DNA of 64,000 nt, taken from Zopfochytrium polystomum (taxonomy: Eukaryota; Chytridiomycota; Chytridiomycetes; Chytridiales; Chytridiaceae). Within the stretch, counting starts at the first letter, position 1. Each line of letters opens with the position of its first letter. Position numbers and translations under genes: made by a program. Below, one piece after another: positions 18,821-29,651 of the stretch. The stretch covers positions 59,842 through 123,841 of the forward strand of contig JAIVFJ010000190.1 of the NCBI GenBank assembly GCA_025765615.1, read 5' to 3'. The notes under the pieces are model-generated. The model searched no databases. It saw only the letters and a list, made by a program, of their open reading frames with translations, and had not been told where the DNA came from.

Positions 18821-18998
18821 TGTGAGGGAGCCACGACGGTGCGCGGCAGCGTCGCGAGGCGCGAAGGTCGGAATCCGCGGGAGCGAGTGGAGAAGTCGAA
18901 GAGGCGGAGCAGGCGCCGAGCGACGCAACAAAAAGAGAAAAATTCCTCTTATTGGTGGTTTTGTGACTTGCAGGAAAAACAAACGAAATTCCGTCACA
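18821..18998 (-). repeat. 5' LTR of element A
   Basis: 178 bp pair of 8371-8548, at the start of the minus-strand element. Confidence 0.9.
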
Positions 18999-19003
18999 TC
19001 GCT
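18999..19003. repeat. Target-site duplication of element A (right copy)
   Basis: TCGCT, matching 8366-8370. Confidence 0.88.
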
Positions 19004-19142
19004 GCTTCCTCCTCTTTGTTTTTGGGTGTCCGTAGCTGCCCCAACGACACCGGCCAGTTTTGAATTTTTTGGAGAAGAGAAGAACAAGAGGTGCGGAGAA
19101 AGACACGCCCACTTTCTTTGTTTTATGGAGCGTACCGATAAG

Positions 19143-19176
19143 CAGACAGATAGACAGACAGACAGACAGACAGACC
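19143..19176 (+). repeat. Short CAGA-type microsatellite
   Basis: An imperfect AGACAGAC tract. The 650 bases from 19004 to 19664 otherwise show Pro/Ser/Thr-rich open frames with no recognised gene. Confidence 0.7.
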
Positions 19177-19664
19177 TAGTGCGCACGCGCAGGAATTTTT
19201 TGTCTCTCTCCCGACCTCCGCTCGTCCCCTTTGTTTGTCGCCGTCTTTGTTTACCCTCCCCCGCTTGCAAGCCCGGTTCCAACGAGCCGCTCTCGCCGCT
19301 CTCGCCGCCGTGCCCGCGCTCTCCCAGCGCCGTCCTCCTCGCCTTCAACAACAACAACGCGACCTGCCTGGCCGCCTTCCCCCCCTAACCCACTCCCTCC
19401 CTACAAGCTACTCGAGACGGCCTGCCCACACGAAGGGGTTCACTTCCGCTCTCTCTACGTATCCACGATGCTCAGGCTCCCTTTGCCCTCATCCCCACAA
19501 ATCTCGCTTGTAGAGTGCCGCGACAGCCTCCCTCCTCCGCATCACCACCACCAAACCGGTCCGTTGATGCAATCCGCCCCCGCTCCAACTTCGATAGCGC
19601 ACTCATCAAAGTAGCTCCCACGTAACCCAACTTTCTCGAACCACGAACGAAAACAAAAGCGCCC

Positions 19665-19979
19665 ATGGCCTCCAACTATAACGACACCTTCACCTCCACC
19701 ACCACCACCTCCACCTCCACCCCCACACCCATGGCCGCGCCCGCAGCCTTCTCCGCAACGCTCTACCCGTCCGAATCGACGGCTGTCGTCGCTACCGTTG
19801 TCGCTGCGGCCGTCGTCGTGGTCGTCCTCGTCATCCTCACAATCGTCGTTGCCGTCAGGCGGAGGAAGACGGGGAGGACCGGCAAGATGATGATGGCGCG
19901 GGGAAGAGTCGCGGCGGCGGCGGCTGCTGGCGTCGGGGAGCGGAGCGAGACTGTCAAGAGAGCTGGCGTGTTCGCGTAG
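19665..19979 (+). CDS. Small single-pass membrane protein, unknown function
   Basis: 104 residues starting at ATG 19665 in a good context (GCCCATGGCC). A Thr/Ser-rich N-terminal segment of about 40 residues (STTTTSTSTPTP, likely O-glycosylated outside) precedes one strong transmembrane helix (about residues 41-66, Val/Ala/Leu-rich). Then come the basic stop-transfer RRRKTGRTGK and a short cytoplasmic tail ending at TAG. This Ser/Thr-rich, one-helix layout resembles small fungal surface sensors or plasma-membrane proteins, but no family is assigned. It may be only one exon of a longer gene. Confidence 0.45.
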   Translation: MASNYNDTFTSTTTTSTSTPTPMAAPAAFSATLYPSESTAVVATVVAAAVVVVVLVILTIVVAVRRRKTGRTGKMMMARGRVAAAAAAGVGERSETVKRAGVFA

Positions 19980-20637
19980 CCCGTAAATGGGGACAGGGGG
20001 GGGATTCTTTTTCGTTTCGAGTTGTAAGTAAAGGCGGATAAATAAATACACTAGATTCGAGTCAAGAGCGAACGATGTTGGGATGTGATCCGCACGAGAC
20101 TCGTACCATTTGCCCACACCGTAATGAGGCCAAACGCTTACCGGAAGGACTTCATCCACCTCGGGAGTCGGCGACGACGATCCCTCTCGCCCTCCAATCG
20201 CACCCTCCCGCCGTCGGCCTGTATAGTGGCGTCTCGTCGTGTGCGACGAGTGCGCGAACGGCATCCGGCCACGCGACAGGTTCCGCCGGCGGTCGCCCGG
20301 GTTCCGCGCACAGAGATCGGGGTGGGTCGGCGCGGGGCGGAGTGGGAGGGAGGCTGCGGGGGTCCTTGGGTTTATTAGAGTCGTTTGCACACATTACCTA
20401 CACCTTTTAAGATCCTCTGACCTGTCCCAGCGCTCTCGTGCATAGGACACAGGACCTTGAACCTTTCTGATTTGCCATGGCACATGACCAACATATAAAT
20501 GGTAGCAAAATTATTTGTTTGTAGGAGGAAACCTTCTTTTCCTGCCACACTTTCCCACCGCACAACCACACTGTCGCAAAGTCAAGGGATTGGTCAATTT
20601 ACGAAACCGCTTATGAAGAAAGAACTAGTGGCACCAT
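19980..20637. other. End of the GC-rich genic part before the tRNA island
   Basis: No recognised gene. An AATAAATAC-type poly(A) signal lies near 20039. Base composition falls from GC-rich to AT-richer at about 20400, marking the edge of the tRNA island. Confidence 0.4.
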
Positions 20638-20709
20638 TTCTAGGTCGACTAATGGTTAAGATTCCACCCTCTCACGGTGGCGATCGGGGTTCGATTCCCC
20701 GCCTGGGAG
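20638..20709 (+). tRNA. tRNA-Glu (anticodon CTC)
   Basis: Acceptor TTCTAGG/CCTGGGA with G-T pairs, anticodon stem CCACC/GGTGG around CTCTCAC (CTC), T-arm GGGGTTCGATTCCCC. No intron. First tRNA of the island. Confidence 0.88.
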
Positions 20710-21292
20710 GTAATTGCAGTGGTGTCTAATAAAAGGATTGTAGGTACTGAAGCTGCCAGCAGCAAGGATGCCTGCCAGCAGATGTCAGGCGCTTCCATTC
20801 CCAGAGCAGGAAAGTGGCTGACTGTTACATAATCATGTGGTCTAAACCCTTGAGGTGGGGCTGCAGTAGTTCCTTGCTTCAACTGGCTGGTCCTGACCTA
20901 TTTGGACATGTCCAGAGGCAAGGCGCATAACCCCAGGATCTGGCATGGACGGAACAGATGTTTTGAGCTCAATACAATTTGTTTGAGTGAGCTTTCGAGG
21001 TGAAAATGGCCACTGTCCAATAGTTACTGGAGTCTTGGACATTTGACCTCCACCTGGGCAATTCTTTTTTTTTTTTTTTTTTTTTTTTTTCTTGGAGCAA
21101 ACTGCACCAAGTCAACTGGAAGTCCAAGATTTCTACCAACTGAATCCGACTTTCCTTCAGGGAAGGTGCATTCCTGGTTGCATTGATGGCTGTTGCATTG
21201 AGGAGAAAAAAAGAAAAGAAAAAAAACTGAAAAAAAAACTGAAAAAGTAGAAAAGAAAAAAAAGTAGAAAAGAAAAAAGAACAAAGAAAAAA

Positions 21293-21407
21293 CGCCCGTT
21301 TGGGGGTCAAACCCACAGCCTTGTGATTGCAGGTTCCGGCAAGTGTGTCGAAACGCACATGGCAGGAGACTAAGAGTCACACGCTCTACCGATTGAGCTA
21401 ACCAGGC
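21293..21407 (-). tRNA. tRNA-Lys (anticodon CTT) with a 43-nt intron
   Basis: The minus strand starts GCCTGGTTAGCTCAATCGGT. The anticodon stem TGTGA/TCACA closes a CTCTTA...A loop, with about 43 nt inserted between positions 37 and 38, the canonical nuclear tRNA intron site. One acceptor pair and the T-stem are imperfect. Mature length about 72. Confidence 0.8.
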
Positions 21408-21867
21408 TCCGCTGGCAGCCCTTACCAAGAGATTATTACTGGTTTATGCACATTGAATCTGGCAGTACATATTTTCACTCATTTTTCTTGAAGTTTTCCA
21501 AACACCATCAAATGATGCAACAATTGAGAAACGCTTGTGCTGTTTAGTTCATCATATGATGGCACCATGCTGAGCATTTGAGAATGGGCACCACTGTGAA
21601 ATTTGTGCAATAAAATCATGCTGAGTCCCTTTGTAACAAAAAGGAGAGCAAAGGTTCAAACCTTGCAAGTCAACAGGAAAATGGACCCTCTCATATGTGT
21701 GGAGAGAGGAAGAACAGAAAACATTGCCAGTCTTGTGGACATCAGTATTTCAATCAAGTGCTTAGAGGCTTGAAATGCACAAAAAAGGTACATTGGACCC
21801 TGACCAGCTGCACTGTTTGCATTGCAGAAAATCCAAAGTGCTACAGTGCCAGATACGACTGTATCAT

Positions 21868-21976
21868 GCCGTCTCCCGGGATTGAACCGGGTGCCTTAAG
21901 ATTGCCAGAGAGCCCCTGCACAGACTGACCATGTGGCTACTTCAGTCTTACGCTCTCCCAGATGAGCTAAGACGGC
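21868..21976 (-). tRNA. tRNA-Phe (anticodon GAA) with a 37-nt intron
   Basis: Acceptor GCCGTCT/AGACGGC, anticodon loop CTGAAG with intron after position 37. The exon sequence is identical to the intronless tRNA-Phe at 35870-35941, which defines the intron exactly as the 37 extra bases. Confidence 0.92.
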
Positions 21977-22861
21977 TGAGCATTATCCTCACTCAGCAAG
22001 AGTCATAAAGGAGTAATAAACATGCAGCCATCAAAAACTATCCCTATGCTTTAAGTTAGCAAGGTCACTCACAAATAAAACCAGGCGTAACCCTGCTATC
22101 AAGCTTCATTTCATTCAACTTGAATTTGGCTTTTGGGCTGAGGCAAACTGATTTTCAAGACATTGATTATAAGAGTGGCTTCATTGGGTTCAATATGTTT
22201 GACTTGTGTCTTGTTATGATATGTCAAAGTGTTGGTACTGTGATATATGACAGACTGGATTCAGGAATCGTGTTGGTACAGCTGAGTGACAAGTGTTTTT
22301 CAGCCACCGCTCAAATTCTTTTACACGCAATAACTTCATCAATTCTCAACCATTCGCCATCAAAATTGGTGGGCAAATAGCCTGATTGCAGCACATCACA
22401 ATCCATTAATCTTTTGGATTTGCTGCAGGGAGGACATATTTTTTGCGAACATCGAAGCTTGTGATATAGAACGGAAAATACTTTATCCAATCCTGAGCCA
22501 CATGTGGCACATCTTGACAGAACTTTTGGGGGTTCTGCAATGTCTCTCTATTTTTTCAGGCAAAATTCATAATACTTGATCCTCTTGTATTGATTGCGAA
22601 TGTGCTACCGCATTGGCAAGTCTGTTCATTTTGGAGCCATCCTCCTAAACTTGGCTGGTGCATGCAGTATAACCCAACATGCACAACAGTTGTGAGCCTC
22701 GCACCAGCACCTATTCCTTGCAGGGTTTTGGCAGAGTTTCAGAGTTTATGACCTGTACTGCAACCTTTGTTAAAATATTGCAATTCCATCATCCTTGTGA
22801 TTCAATTGTACTCAAATTTTGTGCGTGGATGTAGAATAATTGCATGTCACCATTGGTCCTG

Positions 22862-22934
22862 GGGGAATTAGCTCAAATGGTAGAGCGCTCGCTTAGCATG
22901 CGAGAGGCACAGGGATCGATACCCCGATTCTCCA
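22862..22934 (+). tRNA. tRNA-Ala (anticodon AGC), copy 1
   Basis: Acceptor GGGGAAT/ATTCTCC, anticodon stem CTCGC/GCGAG around TTAGCAT (AGC), discriminator A. The T-arm reads AGGGATCGATACCCC, slightly unusual at T54/T55. Confidence 0.88.
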
Positions 22935-23052
22935 CGTTCTTGGGCCCTTTTGGGGTGTCAGATCGAGTGCTTCTCCTCTGTGTGCATGAAGAAGTTTCAG
23001 CAGCACACAAGGCTAGGCCCTTTTAGTTGTGGTGGCACTGAGGTTGTTTTAC

Positions 23053-23117
23053 ATGGTAATTGATGGTAATTGATGGTAATTGATGGTAATTGATGGTAAT
23101 TGATGGTAATTGATGGT
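23053..23117 (+). repeat. TGGTAATTGA minisatellite
   Basis: About seven tandem copies of a 10-bp unit. The duplicate segment (near 42777) has a single copy, so the array expanded or contracted after the duplication. Confidence 0.9.
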
Positions 23118-23474
23118 GGACTGCCCGTACCTATTCCTTCAGATCTCTGGTAGATTTTCCTTTGTGTGATCCAGGGATTCCCCATTCTTTCCCACCAGTT
23201 TCAATAGCAATCTTCAAGTGGTGCACAACACCTTGATTTTATTTTATTTTATTTTATTTTTATTTTTTCTTCCCCATTTTTTCCATTTTTTCCCTATTTT
23301 TTGTGCCTCTGTTGGAACTGACAGGCACGTTGGCACCAAAGGAGAAGTTCGTGCACCAAGCAGCCTAATGGTGCTTGCTGCTCAGAGATTAGGAGTGAGT
23401 GTTTGGGGTTGTTGATGAACATTGTGGACCAGCACAGCGTGTTCAAAAGGAGCAGGAATTTTAAGCTCATCAAT

Positions 23475-23566
23475 GCCTTCTACCAGAATTGAACTGGTGA
23501 CCTTCTCCTTCCACTTAGGAATGCTGTGCTACTAGGGAGACGCTCTGCCAACTGAGCCAAGAAGGC
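23475..23566 (-). tRNA. tRNA-Thr (anticodon AGT) with a 20-nt intron
   Basis: Acceptor GCCTTCT/AGAAGGC (7 pairs), D-arm GCTC/GAGC, anticodon stem TCTCC/GGAGA with loop CTAGTA...A and a 20-nt intron after position 37. T-arm ACCAG/CTGGT. Confidence 0.88.
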
Positions 23567-23615
23567 ACGGTGTAGAATTGTTTTACTTTGTTCACAGCCT
23601 GGAAAGAAAAATTTT

Positions 23616-25007
23616 TTTATTAAATTTTTTTTTTCTTTTTCTTAAGCTGTTGTTCTTGAACATCGAAATGGATGTGGAAGACAGTCTTAGGTTCAATCAC
23701 AGGACATGGCACTACTCAATCTCAGTACAATCATTTGATTTTGTTTTTTCAGTTAGGATTGGGTCAGATCAGATTGGACTGCTTGGAGTTGCAGACTTGA
23801 AACTGCAGCTCAGGCAGGACAAAAGTGACTGCAGCACAAGTCATACCCCAATGGCTGATTTTGCATGGCTTCTGCAGTGTATCAATTAAGTTAAGATTTG
23901 AATATCATCCAATGTGATTGACTTGGCTGCTGTGGTGTGACTGAACACAAACAACAAACACATCTCATATCAAAATGGCTTGATTAGATTTGATCCCAAT
24001 TCTGAATCACATCCAAACTCTCAATTTGCGTGGCCTGGCTCGATTTGTTTGTGCAGGACTTATCACACTATGTCCCTCCCAAGCCCCAACAATGCATTCC
24101 AGGCGCTTTCTTTGTTGCACCCTTTTGAGAAATTGGGTGTTTCCCCACGTGTTTTGCATGTCTTCACTTTTGTGTTTCTTGTTTTTGGTGGGGTTTTGCT
24201 TTATTGTATTTTGAGCACAGAGAGCATCCTTGTCAGTTGGTTGTTTGCAAGCAGCCATACAGCAGCTGCTGTCCACCACATTTGGTCAAAGCTGCACAAT
24301 CCATCCACCTGATCTTTCTCATCCCTTTGCCACCAGCTAGGCCCTATTGTTGCACACAGTCTTGCTGGTGGGGTTGCACACCAATTGTCCAGCAGGTGTA
24401 GGTTGTCCTGTGAGACTTCCACACTGCTTTCACAGAAGTTAAGTGAATTGCATACACCTTGAAGGAAAATGTTGCGCTCTCAGGCTCTGCTGCATTTTCA
24501 GCATATTAAGACGGAACTGACTGCTTAGCAAAAAGAGGCACAAGACAGACCAGAACCTATTGTGACTGTCTTTTATTGTTCTACATGATGGCTGGGGAGT
24601 GTGAGTCACCTGCCAATGCAGACCTGGGCGCTGGCTTGTGCTGTTTACAAATACTCCGAATACATGGTGGAACTGGGAAATCCAGTGTAAACAGTTTTCC
24701 TCCTCCTCTGCCCAAGCAGACAATATAGGAGAAGTTTTTACCATGCGCCTGTCATGCTCGCCTAGCAACTATTAGAGCTTGCATATCATCAACATGCATC
24801 AATTGTTCATGATAGAGTTTTTCTCTTTCTCTCCAAGTTGGGGAGAAGGACCACCCACAAATACACATCTCCACTTCATTCACTCCTTCTACTTCCCTCA
24901 CACAGAGTAGACTGTTAACACAGCAGAAACACTCAGGGTGGAACAATTTAAACCAAAAGTGCAAACAGCCAAACAAGCTTAACGTACCCTTCAGTCCTGC
25001 TCCTGCT
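23616..25007. other. tRNA-island spacer without gene
   Basis: AT-rich DNA with short open frames only. It includes the copia-associated fragment listed separately. Confidence 0.5.
24520..24670. repeat. Short copy of a copia-associated sequence
   Basis: Similar to 39975-40130 (AGAGGCACAAGAC, CCTATTGTGACTGTC, CAATGCAGACCT). The later copy leads into a Ty1/copia integrase remnant, so this is probably another fragment of the same element. No coding frame survives. Confidence 0.55.
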
Positions 25008-25090
25008 TTGTCGAAAAAGGCAGGACTCAAACCTGTGCACCCAGAGAGTAACAGATTTTGAGTCTGTCACCTTAACCCAGGTGTTGACAA
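25008..25090 (-). tRNA. tRNA-Leu-like (anticodon CAA), imperfect
   Basis: The minus strand has GGTTAAGGTGACAGACTC, an anticodon stem ACAGA/TCTGT around CTCAAAA (CAA), a long variable arm and T-arm CAGGTTTGAGTCCTG, as in a type II tRNA. The acceptor can only be closed as TTGTCAA/TCGACAA with a mismatch and about five extra bases before the T-arm. It may be a degenerate gene. Confidence 0.5.
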
Positions 25091-26749
25091 GGAACAATGG
25101 GTGCAAAAACAAGATTGTGTCCTCAGTAAGGCTGCACACCGCCAATGCTGTTGGTCAACATCTGCACTCTCCACTCTGCAGGATGGCAAGTCTGCGGTGG
25201 CAGAGGGCCACACACATCTGTATTTGTGGGTTGCAGAGACCTAATTTTTGAAGAATCTGCCCCAAAATTATGCAGGATAATGCACTTCTCCGCATTCTCC
25301 ACATCACAAAGGGCATTTTTGGGCCAAAGCATTTGCAGTTGCTGGGCAGTTTTTCATGGAAGTCTGCTCTGAGTCTGGGGGGCACAGCCTTCGTCCTCCT
25401 TTAATTGGGAGTGGGGTGGTTCAACAATTGGTTCGAGGATTTCACTGATTAATTCATGTGTCACCTTCACTTCATTGCAATGCTCAATGACAGAACATTG
25501 CTCTTTTGCCACCACCCTAGCCTAGCCTTTCCTGCTCAGCAACATTATCATCAAACGTGGGAAGGGGTTAGTGGTAACCCTCTGCTGCTCTGCCAGAGGG
25601 GAATTGCTGCATCACAAGCAGAAAGCCAAGTGTCCAACAACATTAGCAATTCATCGCCTTGCACCACAAGTTGCTGGCATGCTTGGCATCAAATTAGAGG
25701 ACAACGCATGCAGGGGTGCACTGTGGGCAGAATACGGTGGTTGCCGTTTCAGGTACTTTGGAGTCAGAGGTGAGAATTCTCCCTCCAAGCGCGAGGCTTT
25801 GCTCCTGGAGGGGCAAGCTCACATGACCCTGATTATGGCTTTTTTCATTCATTCTCCTGTTCCCAAATGTTTTGGTTTAGGAATAGGTGAGCAGTTGCTC
25901 TGTAGGGTTTAACTCTGGCTAGATCCGCAATTTGACTCAATTTATTTTCCAGCTAGATGCAGAAAAACTTTTTTTTTTCTCACTCGTTTCACACCTTTTC
26001 TCAATGTCATTTGCAAATCAATAAAGAAAAAATATAATTTTTTATGTTTTCTTCTTTTGTATTGAAAACAAAGTGCATTTGTGGTGGTGAGAAAACAAGA
26101 GGTTTTCAGTACAGCGCTTGTAAGTTTTTAACCACAAATCACGAATATTTGCAATACACCTGACATTTGATTGGCCAAATTGCGCCAAATGGAACAGAAA
26201 TTACCAGAGAAGAATTTTGAATCAAAGAGAAACAGCTTATTCAGCAAAAAAACCATCTGATTTGATTTGATTCAATTTTTTGAATCAGACCCAAATCGGA
26301 CCTTGTTTGGATTTGATTTGAGCAGTGTTAAGCCTTATCACCTCTCTAAAGTGGGAGAGATGAAGGATGGGTGAGCCACCCACTTTCATTCCTTTCTCTC
26401 TCCCTTCTTCCCTTTGTCTCTCTCTTTCTCTCTCTGTAATTTCTGATTTGTGGTGGTGGGGAAGCAGATGAAAATGAGCAATAGCACAACTGCTGTGTGT
26501 GGGACTGAATGAACTGGTCCTGTGTAGCGCTGCTGTCTCATCCTAATCCTGCCCAATTGGTGGGAACACACTAGCAATGGAGAATTTGACACACAACACA
26601 TGAGGCCTGAGGAGGAGCTTGCAAAGAGGGGTAACTCAAACATCACCAGCAAGCAAAGCTCCATTTCCCTAAAAATAAAAGAAAAAAATAAAAAAAAAAC
26701 CAACAGTAAGGAGGTGACAACAATTCTTGTATTGTGTGGCACAGCACAG
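25091..26749. other. tRNA-island spacer without gene
   Basis: AT-rich, no recognised coding region. CT-rich strings lie near 26390-26440 and A-rich tracts near 26670-26700. Confidence 0.5.
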
Positions 26750-26821
26750 GGACTTATAGCTCAGTGGTAGAGCGGTCGACTGCAGATCGACAGGTCGCCG
26801 GATCAACCCCGGCTGGGTCCT
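26750..26821 (+). tRNA. tRNA-Cys (anticodon GCA)
   Basis: Acceptor GGACTTA/TGGGTCC with two G-T pairs, D-arm GCTC/GAGC, anticodon stem GTCGA/TCGAC around CTGCAGA (GCA), T-stem GCCGG/CCGGC. The T-loop begins with A rather than T. No intron. Confidence 0.88.
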
Positions 26822-27133
26822 CCTCTCTCCTGGCGCCTGTACTCCCAGGGGAAGCATTTCAATGTACAGCAGGTTGACGCCCAAAAGGTGTGAAAGTGAG
26901 AGCCACAGGCCATGCTAGCATTTTGCTGTACTTTGACTGCTTGCTGGCTCTGAGCAAGAATAAAATGATCACACACCTAGGACCAAGTTCCCCAGTGTGT
27001 GTGTGTGCATGAGGGGGACAGAGTGCATGAGAAGAGAGAGAGAGAGTGTGAGATTGAAGACAGACAAAAGGAGAGACGTGGTGAAAGTGTAAAAATGTTG
27101 TCTACTGTCACAAGCACGATACTGTGAGCACAG

Positions 27134-27228
27134 GCTGCCGTGGCGCAACTGGTTAGCGCGTGCGGCTGTTAGACATGTACTAGACATAGCAAACCGCAAG
27201 GTTGGTGGTTCAAGTCCACCCGGTAGCG
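27134..27228 (+). tRNA. tRNA-Asn (anticodon GTT) with a 21-nt intron
   Basis: Acceptor GCTGCCG/CGGTAGC, D-region GGCGCAACTGGTTAGCGC, anticodon stem TGCGG/CCGCA with CTGTTA...A loop and a 21-nt intron after position 37, T-arm GGTGGTTCAAGTCCACC. Confidence 0.9.
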
Positions 27229-28302
27229 CTTTAGGACCTCCTGATCCCTCTTTGAAATGCTTTACAGTGCCAGCTTGAAAGCTCTGGGCTACCACCTGAA
27301 AAACAAGTAAAAATCAACTGTTGGTGGACTGGACAAGAGACAGCACACCTGCTGAAACAAAAAGAGAAGCTTGCATGTGGGTATTTGGCTGTCAGTCTAC
27401 AGTCATGACTTTCCTTTCATTTTCACTTGGTCACCCAAAGCTTTCAGGCTCACTGCTGGATTTGATTGCTTCACCCAGTAGGACCACAGCTTTCCCACCA
27501 TTTACTCCACTGTTTATTTTTGTGCAACTTGGATACCTCTCACAGCAGTAGTGTCATCTTGCTTTCACCACAAAATGAAGTGCACGTTGTTTCTGATTTC
27601 TCATTGTTTTGACTCTTGAGCAGATTTCACTCTCTTGCAGCTCTTTTTCTTTCTTGTTTTTGTAATGCCTCGCTCTGTTTTCAGATTAGTTGAAGGCTAT
27701 TTGCACACCAAAAGAGCTTTGAGGAAACGTGCTAACCAACTTAATAAACCAAAGTTTTTGGGCTAGAGCTGTAATATCAACACTCGACAATATCTTTCCA
27801 AAAATTGCCCTAACTCAATAGCCTTAATGCTGGAGAAACAATCAGTCAAACAGCTTGTGCATATAAAACTATTTTTGTAAGGGCTTGGGGCTGCCATCCA
27901 AGAAGAGCACCAGAATGGCGGATAAATAGGAAAAGAAAAAATTTGTTTGTGCTGGAAAGGAAAAAAAAAAGAAAATTACGGTAGCGCCCAAAACAACTTT
28001 ACAGATACAGATGACAGCCATTGTTGGTGGTAATGCTCAGTTTGGTGATGCAACAGGAAATTTTGCAAAACCTCTCTGACGGCCAGCAATTATTTAAAAA
28101 TAAAAATAAAAAATAAAAGGCCTTGCCTGTGTGTGGTGTGTGCATCCACCATATGGAGCAGGCAGAAGGTCAATGTGTACATGTGGAAAGCATAGCCTCT
28201 GTTTGTTCTGGAGGCAGGTCTTTGCAGTAGTTACCACCCCAACCCATCTCCCAGCCCTGCACCATTTTACACAAGGAAGCAACATATTAAAGCCTTGTTG
28301 GG
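27229..28302. other. tRNA-island spacer without gene
   Basis: No coding or RNA gene seen. An A-rich tract lies at about 27958-27972. Confidence 0.5.
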
Positions 28303-28385
28303 GGGCAGATGGCCGAGTTGGTCTAAGGCGCCAGATTAAGGCTCTGGTCTCTCCGGAGGCGTGGGTTCGAATCCCACTCTGCTCA
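28303..28385 (+). tRNA. tRNA-Leu (anticodon AAG)
   Basis: Type II tRNA: acceptor GGGCAGA/TCTGCTC, anticodon stem CCAGA/TCTGG around TTAAGGC (AAG), variable arm TCTCTCCGGAGG, T-arm GTGGGTTCGAATCCCAC. No intron. Its last 24 nt recur as a fragment at 30307-30330. Confidence 0.93.
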
Positions 28386-28746
28386 ATCCTCCCATTATCT
28401 CAGCCATCCTCTGTTGTAGTTTAACCTAACCGCTGCAGTGGAGGTGGCTTAACCATAACGGAACTGTCACTGCAAACTAAGAAGTTTATATGGTCAACCA
28501 AGCAGGATCAACCCTCTCTCCTTGTGTTTACTGCACAAAAGACTCAACCATAGAGATCCTCCTTCACAGAATGAGCATTTTCAAAACTGAATCCTGACCA
28601 TATTCCAACTGCACACTGGGTGACAGAGTTTTCCTTATCTAGCATGTACGAAATTACTAATTAAGGGAAAAAGGCAAATTGGTGAAGCCAACCTCTGACT
28701 TTTTTCCTTCTGTCTGATTAAGGCAGCGAGCTTGTATCAGGCAGAG

Positions 28747-28842
28747 GCTCTGTTAACTCAGTTGGTTAGAGTGTAGTGCTAATAAGCCCTCTTGTGGGCT
28801 TGAGGGACGCTAAAGTCACAGGTTCGATCCCTGTACAGAGCA
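28747..28842 (+). tRNA. tRNA-Ile (anticodon AAT) with a 22-nt intron
   Basis: Acceptor GCTCTGT/ACAGAGC, D-arm with AGTTGGTTAGAG, anticodon stem TAGTG/CGCTA with loop CTAATA...A and a 22-nt intron after position 37, T-arm ACAGGTTCGATCCCTGT. Confidence 0.9.
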
Positions 28843-29392
28843 CTCCAAGGACGCATGGATGTATGTGGGGGGGGGGGGGTGTGACTTATCTTACAGTTTG
28901 CATTTTATGCTAGCTCAATTCCTCAGATCAAAGTGACAGTGGCATTCTGACTTCTACAACTGGTTAGTTCTGGTCTGGTGTGAGCCTGCCTTCAAGGACA
29001 ATCAGTTTGTCTGTCTTTCCGCATTAGCAAAAGTCCTGAGACCCAGTACAAGTGCAGTCATGCCCTAAGCACCAGAACAAAGGCTTGATTTGGCACATTT
29101 ATTAGCTTTGACCATGTAACTTTGTTGGAATAAGCTGAGACAAACGCACTCCGCAAGTCCCCTCTGACAACTTCCCTGAAACCACCATCCCACTCACTTG
29201 AGTGAAAACAAGCAAGCGTGAAGGAAGAACCATCCAGTGGAAAGGTAATAACTGTGGCTTGCTGCTCTGCGCTTTGTTCCATTGCAGTAATCTTGCAGCA
29301 GAGGCACTCTTCTTATTAACTGGGTGAAGTAGGCTCCCCCTTGACCTGACTGGGTTCCTCCCCTTTCCTCCTGCACCTCAAGAAGAAGTAAC
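28843..29392. other. tRNA-island spacer without gene
   Basis: No gene seen. A G homopolymer lies near 28867-28880. Confidence 0.5.
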
Positions 29393-29464
29393 GGGGCTTG
29401 CTGGGGATTGAACCCAGGACCTCCTCCACCCGAAGGAGGAATCATACCACTAGACCACAAACCC
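29393..29464 (-). tRNA. tRNA-Pro (anticodon CGG)
   Basis: Acceptor GGGTTTG/CAAGCCC, D-region TGGTCTAGTGGTATGATTC, anticodon loop TTCGGGT (CGG), T-arm CTGGGTTCAATCCCCAG. No intron. Confidence 0.92.
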
Positions 29465-29544
29465 ACTCATGATCTTTGTTGGAATATGCACGACACACGT
29501 CATAATCAATAAGAAAGAAGAAGAAAATTTGTCTTTGATTCCAT

Positions 29545-29600
29545 CTGTCTCCTCTGGAATCATACCACTGGACCACAAACCCAAGCATAGTCCTTGTTGG
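29545..29600 (-). pseudogene. Truncated tRNA-Pro copy in a tandem duplication
   Basis: The 5' part of tRNA-Pro (GGAATCATACCACTGGACCACAAACCC on the plus strand, split here for length) recurs with the flank CTTTGTTGGAATATGC that also follows the intact gene. The anticodon and T-arm are missing, so it is a dead copy. Confidence 0.7.
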
Positions 29601-29651
29601 AATATGCCCCTTCATACATGATAATCGATAAAAATTTGCCTTTGATTCCAT

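Larger units (their letters stand above)
8371..18998 (-). mobile_element. Ty3/gypsy LTR retrotransposon A (minus strand), interrupted by element B
   Basis: Two 178-bp LTRs (8371-8548 and 18821-18998), beginning TGTGACGG and ending CCCTCACA on the minus strand, bound a gag-pol unit and are flanked by TCGCT duplications. Gene order on the minus strand is gag, protease, RT, RNase H, integrase, so it is Ty3/gypsy. Element B occupies 12242-17456 inside it, so A itself is about 5.4 kb. Gag and pol form one continuous frame across the B insertion point, with no frameshift between them. Pol has two later frame disruptions. It is therefore older than B and inactive. Confidence 0.92.
22480..23615 (+). 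repeat. Segmental duplication, copy 1
   Basis: About 1.1 kb that recurs at 42217-43275 in the same orientation with high similarity. It contains tRNA-Ala(AGC), a TGGTAATTGA minisatellite and tRNA-Thr(AGT). It starts near ACTTTATCCAATCCTGAGCC and ends in the T-rich tract after CACAGCCTGGAAAG. Confidence 0.88.

Noticed and set aside
23037..23120. CRISPR-like short repeat array (TGGTAATTGA units)
   Set aside because: The units are contiguous with no spacers; it is a minisatellite in a eukaryotic genome.
25425..25445. GGTTCGAGG as a tRNA T-arm
   Set aside because: No matching stem or anticodon arm within reach on either strand.
25560..25630. Possible tRNA near GGTTAGTGGTAACCC
   Set aside because: A stem-loop with CTCTGCC can be drawn, but no T-arm or acceptor stem follows.
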